Positions 6,202 to 14,067 of a stretch of DNA of 23,233 bases are shown one piece after another. Under the pieces are notes generated by a model that saw only the letters and a list, made by a program, of their open reading frames with translations, searched no databases and was not told the origin of the DNA. Made by a program: the position numbers and the translations under genes. The first letter of the stretch is position 1. Each line of letters opens with the position of its first letter. This stretch comes from JBBRLA01 sp038231615 (GTDB lineage Bacteria > Myxococcota_A > Polyangia > Palsa-1104 > JAEUJZ01), in NCBI GenBank assembly GCA_038231615.1, contig JBBRLA010000043.1, forward strand, positions 1 through 23,233, written 5' to 3'.

Positions 6202-8088
6202 CTATGGCACGCGACAGGCGGTCTCGACGTCGGGGCGCTCGCTCGAGCTCAGGTGGGAGAGGGCCTCGGCGCCGAGCCGGCGATCGCTGATGCGACAGGC
6301 CGCCGTGCCGATGATGACCCAGGCCTGCGACGCCGGCAGGGCCCCTCGCGCCAGCTCGATGGCGTGGACGTTCTCGCCCAGGTCCAGGGCCTTCTCGGCC
6401 TCGGTCAACAAGGACGCGGCGTCGGTCTCCTCGGTGTCCGGCTCCGGCGTGGTCGGGTCCGCGGGGTCCGTCACCGGAGCGAGCGGGGTCGCCGGCCGGG
6501 GCCTCGCCGATGGGTTGTGGTTGATGATGGACTGGGCCAGGCTGGCGGCGCGATCGTCCTTCTGGGAACCGGCGACCATGTAGATCGACAAGACGGCAAT
6601 GACCAGCAGGCCCACTCCCGTGAAGACCGGCGAGGTCTTCCGCTTGCCGTCCCCCTGCCGGACCACCGGCCCGAACGAGCCGGCGGATCGGGCGGACGCC
6701 GCCGATCCCGAGAGCGGCAAGGTCCGTCTGCTGCCCAGCGAACGCTGACTTTCCGGCGGCCTGCTCCCCGAAAGCGACTGGCTGGCGGACGAAGGCCGAC
6801 CCGAGGACAGACCGCTGGCCCGCGGCAGCGAGGTGCTGCGCTGGCTGCCAGGCAGGGTCTGCGTCGAGGCCGAACGCATGGACTGCCCGGAAGAGGTGAT
6901 CCGCAGGCTGCCCATGGACCCCGGCACCGGAGTCTCCGACGGCACCTGCACCCGGATCGGCTTGCCGCTGAGCGCGGAAAGGGGCCGCCCGGGCGACACA
7001 CCCGACACGCCCGATGGGTTCGAGGCAGCGGAGGCCGCCGAAGCCACGGAGGCCGCCGAGGCGGGCAGCGCGCTTTTGGGGATCGAGGTGCTGCTGCGGG
7101 AGGTGGGCAGGTGCAGCGGCGAAGCGGCGCTCCCCGAAGAAGAAAGTCGGCTGGGCACCGATCGCGACGAGAGGGCCGACAGGCCGCCGGACAGGGCCGA
7201 CCGCCGGCTCAGGGCAGAGGAGGCGGCGCTGCGCCGGATCATCGCCCCGCGGTCGTCCAGGGCCTGCACGAAGTCGCCGATCGAGGGGAAGCGATCGCTG
7301 TGCACCGGGGACATGGCCCGCTCGATGGCCTCGATCAGGTGGCCCGGTGCCTCGGGACAGAGCGTGGCCAGGGGCGGCGGCGGGTGATGGGTCTCGTGAT
7401 CTTCTTCGTGGTCCAGCTCGATCTCGTCGTGGATATCCGGGGCCCGCCCCGACAGGGCCTCGTAAAGGATCGCGGCCAGGGCGTACTGGTCGGCGCGGCC
7501 GTCGATCTCGCCCCCGAAGTCTTGCTCCGGGGCCCGGTAGGGCAGCCCGTCTCTTAGCAGCCATGGCAGCGCCGCGAGCTGAGCGATGCCGAAGTCAAGG
7601 ACCTTGATCCCCTCGCCCTGCTCGGACGAGTCGGCGGCGGCCAGGGCGTAGATGAGGTTGCGCGGCGTGAGGCCCCCATGGACCACCCCCAGCTTGTGCG
7701 CCGCCGAGAGGGTCATCCCGACGCGGACGCCAAGTTCGCGGACCAGGTGCGCGTTCAGCTTGCCGAAGCGGCGCACCCGCGACTGGACGCTTTCCCCCTC
7801 CGCAAACTCGCTGACCATGAAGAGCAGCGGCAGGACGTCGCGGCGACTCCAGTCGACCACGCGGACGATGCCCGGGTGGTGCAGGGCGGCGGCCATGTCC
7901 GAATCCCGGCGACAGCGGGCCAGGCGTTCGGCGTTCAGCGCCTCGGGGTGGAAGACCTTGATGGCATAGCGTTCGTTCTTGAAGACGTGCTTCGCCTCGT
8001 ACACGACGCCGTGCGCCCCATGCGCGATGGGCGTTTTGAGCAGGTACAACCCGCCTAGCTTCTGTCCCGAAAGCCCTGAGATCGACAT
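6202..8088 (-). CDS. Membrane-anchored Ser/Thr kinase homologue, probable pseudokinase
   Basis: I place the start at the ATG at 8088 because AGGTGA lies 6 bp before it; the open frame continues upstream to 8262 without kinase sequence. The 628-residue protein has a kinase fold at about 12-280: AHGAHGVVY loop (22-30), AIK with K44, DFG with D165, and APE (186-188). The catalytic loop reads HGGLTPRN (137-144) instead of HRDLKPEN: the catalytic Asp and the following Lys are gone, Asn144 is kept, and the helix-C Glu seems to be Asp (RRDSD). A Ser/Arg/Pro-rich linker runs from 285 to 485, then a single transmembrane helix (about 488-507) and a 120-residue exported tail. ATP binding may persist, but phosphotransfer is doubtful. 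It is divergent from murJ (243 bp between starts). Confidence 0.85.
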   Translation of the reverse strand: MSISGLSGQKLGGLYLLKTPIAHGAHGVVYEAKHVFKNERYAIKVFHPEALNAERLARCRRDSDMAAALHHPGIVRVVDWSRRDVLPLLFMVSEFAEGESVQSRVRRFGKLNAHLVRELGVRVGMTLSAAHKLGVVHGGLTPRNLIYALAAADSSEQGEGIKVLDFGIAQLAALPWLLRDGLPYRAPEQDFGGEIDGRADQYALAAILYEALSGRAPDIHDEIELDHEEDHETHHPPPPLATLCPEAPGHLIEAIERAMSPVHSDRFPSIGDFVQALDDRGAMIRRSAASSALSRRSALSGGLSALSSRSVPSRLSSSGSAASPLHLPTSRSSTSIPKSALPASAASVASAASAASNPSGVSGVSPGRPLSALSGKPIRVQVPSETPVPGSMGSLRITSSGQSMRSASTQTLPGSQRSTSLPRASGLSSGRPSSASQSLSGSRPPESQRSLGSRRTLPLSGSAASARSAGSFGPVVRQGDGKRKTSPVFTGVGLLVIAVLSIYMVAGSQKDDRAASLAQSIINHNPSARPRPATPLAPVTDPADPTTPEPDTEETDAASLLTEAEKALDLGENVHAIELARGALPASQAWVIIGTAACRISDRRLGAEALSHLSSSERPDVETACRVP

Positions 8089-8331
8089 CACGCTCACCTG
8101 TACTTCAACAAGTGTGATCCGTGGCGGCGGCGCGGTCAACATTACTCGTGAAATTCGACCTGCCGACATGTGCGGTCCCCACCGTCGACGAATGTGCTCC
8201 GAGCAGGGATGCGCAGGCAATCCATGCGAAAACGGTAGGGAAGCGCACCAGCGACGGCCCAAATCTGGGACCCAAGCCAGCCGCGCGCGTTTGCCCCGGC
8301 GGCTGAGTGGCAGTACCCTTCGAGGTCCAAC

Positions 8332-10077
8332 ATGTCTGACGAGCCGTCCCTTAAACCCGCGCCGTCTCTCGTGCCCGCGCTCGCCCCCCAGCCAGAACCC
8401 GTGCCGGCCCCCGCGCCGGCTCCGGCGAAAAGCAGCATGGGCCGGGCGGCAGCCCTGCTTTCGGCGGCGACTTTTCTCTCCCGCATCCTGGGGCTGGTCC
8501 GCGAGCAGGCCTTCGCCGCCCTCCTTGGCGCCGGTTTCTACGGCGATGCCTTCACCATCGCCTTCCGACTGCCCAATCTATTGCGCGACCTCTTCGCCGA
8601 GGGCGCGCTGTCCGCCGGCTTCCAGCCCACCTTCATGCAGCGGCTGCGGCAGGCCGGCCCGCAAGAGGCCTACCGCCTGGCCAACCTGGTGCAGACCACT
8701 TTGCTGGTCATCGTCGGCGCCCTGGTCCTTTTGGGGGTCATCTTCGCCCCCGAACTGGTGGCCCGCTGGGGCCGAGGCTTCGCCGCCATCCCCGGCAAGA
8801 GCGAGCTTACCGTCGAGCTGACCCGCATCATGATGCCCTTCCTGCTGCTGGTCTCCCTGGCCTCGGTGGTGATGGGCATGCTCAACGCCGAGGAGCGCTA
8901 CTTCTTCCCCGCCGTGGCGCCGGCCCTCTTCAACCTGGCAGCCATCGCCGCCGGGGCCCTGCTGTGGTTCTCCGGGGTGCGCCACAGCCGCTCTGCCGCC
9001 GTCGGCTGGGCCATCGCCACCCTGTGCGGCGGGGCCCTGCAATTCCTCGTCCAGATTCCGACCTTGCGGCGCTCCGGCTACCGCTTCCGCCTGCGCCTGG
9101 ACCTGCGCTTCCGCGATCCCTACCTGCGGCAGATCCTCGCGATGATGGCCCCGGCCACCGTCGGACTCATGGCGACCCAGGTCAACGTCTACATCAGCAG
9201 CGAATTCGCCTCCAGCGAAAACGGCGCCGCCACCTGGCTCTATTTCGCCTTCCGCCTGCTGCAGCTCCCCATCGGCATGTTCGGCGTCGCCGTGGGCACC
9301 GTGGCCCTGACGCGCTTCGCCCGCTCCAGTGCCGACCTTGCCGTCAGCCAGGACATCCCGCGGCCCGAGCTGACCCCGGTGCAGACCGCCGAATTCGACG
9401 CCGCCCTTTCGCAGGTCCGCGACACGTTGCGCCGGGGCGTGCGCATGGTGTCCTTCCTGACCGTGCCCACCAGCGTCGGCCTCTTTCTTTTGGCCGAGCC
9501 CATCATCGCCGCCATCTACCAGCATGGCGCCTTTCACCGCGCCGACACCGTGGCCACCGCCGCGGCCCTGCGCTACTACACCCTGGGCCTGGCGGCCTAC
9601 GCCGCGGTCAAGGTGGTGGCCCCGGTGTTCTATGCCCTGCGTCTGCCGCGGGTCCCGGTGACTGCCTCGGTCCTTTCGGTGGCCGCCAGCGTGGTGCTGA
9701 ACCTGAGCTTGCACCCCCACTACGGCTTCCGCGTGCTGGCCCTGAGCATCAGCGTCGGGGCGCTGGTCAACCTGGCATATCTGCTCTCGCGGTTCCAGGC
9801 GCGGTACGGCGGCCTGTGGCAGGGGGACCAGCTCTTGGCGCTGGCCCGCATCGGGGTGTCTTCTGCCCTGATGGGGTTTATGGTGTACCTGCTGGACCGC
9901 GGTTTCTGGCTGGTCTGGGGCACCCCCAGGGCCTCCGCCGGCACGCTCGCCAATGTGCTCGATCTGGCCCTGGTCATCCCCGGAGGCGGGGCGACCTACT
10001 TCGGCCTGTGCTGGCTCATGGGCCTGGAAGAAATCCACTCTGTCATGGCCCAGGTCCGGCGGCGCCTGCGCCGGTGA
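8332..10077 (+). CDS. murJ: Lipid II flippase MurJ (MviN)
   Basis: The 581-residue protein is a polytopic member of the MOP exporter superfamily that flips lipid II across the cytoplasmic membrane for peptidoglycan synthesis. A Pro/Ala-rich cytoplasmic extension of about 35 residues precedes the first helix; many hydrophobic segments follow, consistent with 14 helices. Residues matching the essential E. coli ones are seen in the first two helices: R51 and R57 (SRILGLVRE), D72 (FYGDAF) and R85 (PNLLRDLF). GAGG-type ribosome binding (GAGGT, 8 bp before the ATG) supports the start. The neighbour across the divergent promoter region is a membrane pseudokinase-like gene. A short lipoprotein gene follows after 63 bp. 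Confidence 0.95.
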   Translation: MSDEPSLKPAPSLVPALAPQPEPVPAPAPAPAKSSMGRAAALLSAATFLSRILGLVREQAFAALLGAGFYGDAFTIAFRLPNLLRDLFAEGALSAGFQPTFMQRLRQAGPQEAYRLANLVQTTLLVIVGALVLLGVIFAPELVARWGRGFAAIPGKSELTVELTRIMMPFLLLVSLASVVMGMLNAEERYFFPAVAPALFNLAAIAAGALLWFSGVRHSRSAAVGWAIATLCGGALQFLVQIPTLRRSGYRFRLRLDLRFRDPYLRQILAMMAPATVGLMATQVNVYISSEFASSENGAATWLYFAFRLLQLPIGMFGVAVGTVALTRFARSSADLAVSQDIPRPELTPVQTAEFDAALSQVRDTLRRGVRMVSFLTVPTSVGLFLLAEPIIAAIYQHGAFHRADTVATAAALRYYTLGLAAYAAVKVVAPVFYALRLPRVPVTASVLSVAASVVLNLSLHPHYGFRVLALSISVGALVNLAYLLSRFQARYGGLWQGDQLLALARIGVSSALMGFMVYLLDRGFWLVWGTPRASAGTLANVLDLALVIPGGGATYFGLCWLMGLEEIHSVMAQVRRRLRR

Positions 10078-10140
10078 CTGGACTTGACCCCGCGGGCCGA
10101 TCGAGTAGGCTCGGGGCCTCACTTGACGAGGTACATGCAC

Positions 10141-10590
10141 ATGATGATAACGAAGATATTCAGCACGGTTGCGCTCGGCGCGATGCTTCTGTCCGCCTGT
10201 GCCGAGATGGGTGCCTCCACGGCCGGCACGTCGGGGGCCCCTCCAGGGGGGGCGGCCCCCAATGGCGATATCTCGGTCCCCGCTGGCGCCGGCGCCAGCC
10301 TGGGTCTGAAGGACGAGCTGATCGTAGTGGCGCTTCAGGCGGCGAAGTCCTATCTGGGCGGCAAGATGGGCGGTGGCGCGGGCGCGGGCGCGGCCCCCAA
10401 CGGGGCGCCTCCAGGGGGGGCCCCTCCAGGCGGTAGCGCGACCCAGGACGTGACCCAAGGCGTGGCGAAGAAGGAGGAGGCCGCCAAGGTCGGCGTGCAG
10501 GCCGCCGCGGACAAGGCCAAGCAGCAGGGACAAGAGCTGTCCCAGCCGCAGCAGACCGGCCTGATGGAGCTGGTCAAGAACCTGCTCTGA
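10141..10590 (+). CDS. Small Gly/Pro-repeat lipoprotein, function unknown
   Basis: A 149-residue protein with a lipoprotein signal (MMITKIF, hydrophobic core, LSAC with Cys20). I prefer the ATG at 10141 because GAGGT lies 8 bp before it; ATG codons at 10135 and 10084 are too close to, or upstream of, that site. The mature part contains two blocks of the low-complexity type GAPPGG/AAPNG (about 33-43 and 82-98), encoded by CTCCAGG-GGG direct repeats, and an Ala/Lys/Gln-rich, likely helical C-terminal region (from about 105). No enzymatic motif is visible. It follows murJ on the same strand and ends 8 bp from the stop of the convergent helicase gene, too close for a separate terminator. Confidence 0.75.
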   Translation: MMITKIFSTVALGAMLLSACAEMGASTAGTSGAPPGGAAPNGDISVPAGAGASLGLKDELIVVALQAAKSYLGGKMGGGAGAGAAPNGAPPGGAPPGGSATQDVTQGVAKKEEAAKVGVQAAADKAKQQGQELSQPQQTGLMELVKNLL

Positions 10591-10598
10591 TTCCCCTC

Positions 10599-12824
10599 TC
10601 AATCCAGGAGGGGCGAAGCGACGCCGAAGGACACCACCCAGAGCTGATGCGAGGCCCGCGTGATGGCCACGTGCAGCCGCCGCCGGGATTCGTCGGTCAA
10701 AGGGTATCCCTCGGCGCTGACGTCGGGCAGCACCACGTAGTCCCATTCCAGCCCCTTGGCGTTCTCCACGTCCGTCACGTCAATCCCCGGTGCGAAGGAG
10801 AATTCGCCCTGCAGGACCAACCGCGACTCGGGTAAATCGGCGATCAGCTCATGGAACCGCCGCGCCGAGGCGGCCCCGCTGGCGATCACCGCCACCGAGG
10901 CCCGGGGCTCCCGCTCGATGAGGTCGCGCACTGCGCCTGCCAGGAAAAGCTGCGCCTGCGCCTGATCCGGGAAACGGAAACGTCCCACCGGTGCCCCCTC
11001 CCGCGCCGCCCGGGCAGGGGACTCCGGGGCCAGCGAACCTAGCACCCGCCGCGCCAATTCCACCACCGGCCGCGGGCAGCGGTAGGACACCTCCAGGCGG
11101 CAGCTCACCGCCCCCTGGCTGCTCACCCCCATCGTCGCCAGAGATGACGTCCACCCGGCAAATCCCCCCGCGGTCTGCTGCGCCTCGTCCCCGGCCAGCG
11201 TCACGCTCCGCGTCTTGCCCAGAAGCTTCCCCATCACGTGGAGTTCAAAGAGCGCGAAGTCCTCCGCCTCGTCCAGCACCAGATGCACCATCTCCAGCGC
11301 CTCGGGGGGCTTTTCCAGCGCGCCGCCGAAGGCCCGCAGGCACAGCAGGATCGGCAGGTCATCCACGTCCAGCGTCCGCGCCAGTTCGTCGGGGGTCCCG
11401 GCCCACAGGGGCTGGTCGTCGATGGCCCGCCGCCGCTCCTTGTCGATGCCGCGCAGCGCTTTGTCCGGCGACTCCGCCAGTTGCAGCAGGGTATGCCGCA
11501 CGGTCTCCTCTACCACGCCCATGGGCAGATCGCCACCCGATGCCTGCACCACCTGCGTCAGGAAGGGCCGGTCGGTGAAGAGCACCCCCAGACGCCGCCG
11601 CAGCTTTGGCAGGGCGGTATCCTCCCAACGCAGGCGCGCGCAGCGATTGCGCAGGGCAGCGAAGAGTTCCGGGTGCCGCTTGAAGCGCGACACCAGCGCC
11701 GGTGGCTCCGCCAGCCGGGGCGGCGGCTCGCCGAAGACCCGCCGGTACAGCTCGACGGCCCAGGCGTCCAGCGTCCGCACCGAGTCCCCGCCTGCGCCCA
11801 GGGGTTCCAGAAGCCGCGCCGAGAGCCGCGCCAGCCCCTCCTCGGGGACCACCACCCGCATCCGGCTCAAGGGGTAGCGCTCCGGATCGACGGCGGCGAT
11901 GCGTGCCATCCGATGCAGCGCCACCGTGGTCTTCCCGCTGCCGGCGCTGCCCAGCACCAGCAGCGGACGCTCGGGCGGCGCGGTGATCGCCGCATACTGC
12001 TCGGCATCCAGCAGCGCCGTTATGTCTCCGGGCCCGGCGTGCCGCGTCCCGTGGAGCCCGGCCCCTACCCCCAGGCTCCCCGCCCGCGCCGCCGTCCCCG
12101 CCCCGCCCGGCTGAAGCGCCAGGCCCGCCCGCTCGCCGCTTACCCAGCGCCCATCCGGCCCCCGCTCCAGCGCCACGCCATCTCCCACGATCTGCCGCAG
12201 CGTCCCGCCCGCGATGATCAGCACCCGCCGCGCCTCGACCACCCCCTCGGCCACTCGTCCGGGGAAGTCTTCCTCGTAGGTGTCGCCCTCGCGGTAGGTA
12301 TAGAAGATGCGCGCCACCGGGGCCGCCCGCCAGTCGACGATGCGCACCCCGGCGCCCACATCCACCAGGCTGGCGTGGCCCAACAGGTAGTCCTTGCTGA
12401 TGCCGCCCTCGCGGATGCGCAGGTGGGCCAGGTAGGGCGATCGCCGGTCGGGGACCGCCTGCGCCCCGGTCCCCCTACGGCGCAGTTGCTGCCGCACCTC
12501 CATCTCGTGCAGAAGGCTCGGCAGATCGTCCGCCGCCGCCGAGGCCGCCTCGTCCCGCAGCGCCCGCAGCTCCGCAGTGGCCGCGGCCCCGGACAGGTCC
12601 TGAGTACCCCCTCGCGTCAGATCGGCCGCCGCGTCAATGGCGGCCAGCGCCCGCCGCAAAAGGGCCTCTTCTTCATCGACAATCGCGCGCAGCTCCGCGG
12701 CGAGGTAGTGGCCCCGTTCTTCATCCAGGATCAACTGTGTCTCTACAGTCGCGTCGATGGATGAGTGAGCATGCTCTTCCGGAACCCGGCGGATGTCCGC
12801 CCGGTGCTTCAAGGTCTTATCCAT
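10599..12824 (-). CDS. HelD/UvrD-like superfamily 1 helicase with XisI-like N-terminus
   Basis: The 741-residue protein has the HelD layout: an N-terminal helical arm (about 43-120), a segment with LVDVGAGVRIVDWRAAPVAR (153-172, compare 'VIDWRAPVARPFY' in HelD), Q motif (LDAEQYAAI, 272-280), Walker A GSAGSGKTT (292-300), Walker B LVLDEAED (515-522), GDEAQQ (545-550) and motif VI RLHVAITRAS near the end. HelD proteins bind RNA polymerase and help remove it from DNA or nucleic acid; UvrD-like relatives unwind DNA. The first ~42 residues (MDKTLKHRADIRRVPEEHA then VETQLILDEERGHYL) match the start of XisI and not HelD, and the AAGGTG ribosome site lies in the decayed xisH tail. So the gene seems to have captured the xisI start. 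No Met occurs again before residue 108. Function as an RNA polymerase-recycling factor is inferred. Confidence 0.85.
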   Translation of the reverse strand: MDKTLKHRADIRRVPEEHAHSSIDATVETQLILDEERGHYLAAELRAIVDEEEALLRRALAAIDAAADLTRGGTQDLSGAAATAELRALRDEAASAAADDLPSLLHEMEVRQQLRRRGTGAQAVPDRRSPYLAHLRIREGGISKDYLLGHASLVDVGAGVRIVDWRAAPVARIFYTYREGDTYEEDFPGRVAEGVVEARRVLIIAGGTLRQIVGDGVALERGPDGRWVSGERAGLALQPGGAGTAARAGSLGVGAGLHGTRHAGPGDITALLDAEQYAAITAPPERPLLVLGSAGSGKTTVALHRMARIAAVDPERYPLSRMRVVVPEEGLARLSARLLEPLGAGGDSVRTLDAWAVELYRRVFGEPPPRLAEPPALVSRFKRHPELFAALRNRCARLRWEDTALPKLRRRLGVLFTDRPFLTQVVQASGGDLPMGVVEETVRHTLLQLAESPDKALRGIDKERRRAIDDQPLWAGTPDELARTLDVDDLPILLCLRAFGGALEKPPEALEMVHLVLDEAEDFALFELHVMGKLLGKTRSVTLAGDEAQQTAGGFAGWTSSLATMGVSSQGAVSCRLEVSYRCPRPVVELARRVLGSLAPESPARAAREGAPVGRFRFPDQAQAQLFLAGAVRDLIEREPRASVAVIASGAASARRFHELIADLPESRLVLQGEFSFAPGIDVTDVENAKGLEWDYVVLPDVSAEGYPLTDESRRRLHVAITRASHQLWVVSFGVASPLLD
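12699..12824 (-). pseudogene. xisI: xisI N-terminal remnant fused to helicase
   Basis: Residues 1-42 of the helicase frame read MDKTLKHRADIRRVPEEHA, a gap, then VETQLILDEERGHYL. XisI proteins (fdxN element excision controlling factor family) characteristically start MDK-L-x2-YR-x-II with a following VETQ-I-FD-ER-D-HY block, and their ATG overlaps the end of xisH, exactly as here. The rest of XisI (the GW and WIQ-DGT blocks) is absent. The fusion boundary is uncertain by about a dozen residues. Confidence 0.65.
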
Positions 12825-13148
12825 TGCCGAATCACCTTATCCTGAGGATCAAATACGATGAAATACATCGGGTGCAGGTTCCGCTTCTTCCGTGCGAACG
12901 ACAGCGCTAAGAAACTCGGTCCAGACGTCGTCATGCACTGCGATGTAGAACACTCGTTCAGGCTGTTTCTCACTGAGCACCAGCCGATAGCTCAAGAACT
13001 CGGACACGTCTGAGGTTCCGACGAAGCTTGTCTGGGCCGGCTTTTTCTGGCATCGACTTCGTCGCGGGTGTCTTTTCTCGGCTTCTATCGCAGGGAAGAT
13101 TTGCAGAAAGGCCGACTTCTCACGTATCTTCTTGCCGGACAGTCGCAC
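12809..13148 (-). pseudogene. xisH: Decayed xisH
   Basis: On the minus strand one frame gives SFVGTSDVSEF, LSYRLVLSEKQPERVFYIAV and HDDVWTEFLSAVV, which is the C-terminal half of XisH. The usual run between SEF and LSYR (containing LGQF) is missing, an in-frame deletion of about 7 codons. The frame then ends at 12849, but a second frame continues with MYFIVFDPQDKVIRQWIRP and a stop at 12809-12811, the normal XisH ending (DPQ-E-VI-W), so there is also a frameshift near 12860. The N-terminal half is absent or unrecognisable upstream of about 13090, where the divergent zinc-ribbon gene begins. XisH has a nuclease-like fold and pairs with XisI; first described as controlling excision of the fdxN element in Anabaena, but found far more widely. 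Confidence 0.7.
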
Positions 13149-13172
13149 CTGTGCATGTCATCAGGAGGACTT

Positions 13173-14003
13173 GTGAGTGAGCAGCAACCCGCCCCCCATG
13201 ACCCGAAGTCCCTGCGCACCGCCCTGGCTGGCGCCAAGGCAGACGTGCTCGCCGCCCTGGAACTGGGCAAGTCGCTCTCGACCTCCGAGCTGAGCGAGCT
13301 GCGTCAAGTCATCGAGGAGGCCCTCTCGGCCTATAACCTCTATCTGGCCGCCGCCCCCCCCGAAAAACACGTCGAGCTGGAACATTCACTGGGCAAGCAG
13401 GCCATCGACCTGCGCCGGGCCGCGGCGATGCTGCCGCAGCTCGTCGGCGGCAGGGCGACGGCGCTCTCGGCGGACAAGGTGGCCGGCGGCGGTCAGCCGT
13501 TCATCGAGACCCGGGCGCCGGGAAAGAGCATCAGCGACACGCCGGGACCGCGCCGCTCGGGCAGCGATCCCCGCCCCGGCGACGAGGTCGACGCCTGGTG
13601 CGGCCCCTGTGACGGCCTGCGTACCCACAACATCATCGCGGTGGTGGACAAGCGCCCCAAGCAGGTGGTCTGCCAGTCCTGCGGGGGGCGCCACGGCTTC
13701 CGCCTGACCGCCGCCCGCGCCCGGGCCAAGGAGCCCGGCCCGCCGCAGGCCACGGGGCTACACTATATCGCCCGCAAGACCCCGGAACAGATCAATGACG
13801 AGCGCAAGAAGCAAGAAGCGACCCGCCTGAAGCTGGAACTGGACAAGGTCGAGAACGTGCAGCCCTTCGACCCGAAGCGACGCTACAAGGCGGGTCAGGT
13901 CATCGTGCACGCGGAACATGGACGGGGGAAGATCGAGAACACCCTCAAATATTCGATGTTGGTGCGCTTCCCGGTGGGGCTGAAGTCCCTCACGCTGAAG
14001 TAG
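13173..14003 (+). CDS. Zinc-ribbon protein with Tudor-like C-terminus
   Basis: The start is taken as the GTG at 13173 because AGGAGG (13163-13168) precedes it; in-frame ATGs at 13155 and earlier lie upstream of that site. The 276-residue product has a helical N-terminus (about 12-90) that looks like a short coiled coil, a disordered Pro/Gly region, a zinc ribbon with C143-x2-C146 and C167-x2-C170 (WCGPCDG, VCQSCGG), a charged helix (205-228), and a C-terminal block YKAGQVIVHAEHGRGKIE then SMLVRFPVGLKSLTL (238-275). That block has the pattern (V-H-x2-G-G-x-V, F-x2-G-x-K-x-L) of the Tudor-like tail of UvrD/PcrA helicases and CarD-like proteins that contact RNA polymerase or nucleic acid. I do not know a named family. 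It is divergent from the HelD-like helicase, separated by the xisH remnant. Confidence 0.75.
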   Translation: MSEQQPAPHDPKSLRTALAGAKADVLAALELGKSLSTSELSELRQVIEEALSAYNLYLAAAPPEKHVELEHSLGKQAIDLRRAAAMLPQLVGGRATALSADKVAGGGQPFIETRAPGKSISDTPGPRRSGSDPRPGDEVDAWCGPCDGLRTHNIIAVVDKRPKQVVCQSCGGRHGFRLTAARARAKEPGPPQATGLHYIARKTPEQINDERKKQEATRLKLELDKVENVQPFDPKRRYKAGQVIVHAEHGRGKIENTLKYSMLVRFPVGLKSLTLK

Positions 14004-14067
14004 CCGGCCCGGCGCGGCGCATTGCCGCCCGGCCCCGGCGCATCGGCTTTCCCTGCCGCGCCAGAGG

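Noticed and set aside
8089..8262. 58-residue upstream extension of the pseudokinase
   Set aside because: No kinase sequence, and a good AGGTGA ribosome site precedes the ATG at 8088.
8290..8331. tRNA-like TTCGAGGTCC before murJ
   Set aside because: No matching acceptor, D or anticodon stems could be built; the GAGGT is the murJ ribosome site.
8578..10746. 722-residue minus-strand frame opposite murJ and the lipoprotein
   Set aside because: Low-complexity Gly/Gln/His composition crossing two real genes and a stop-poor spacer; no motif.
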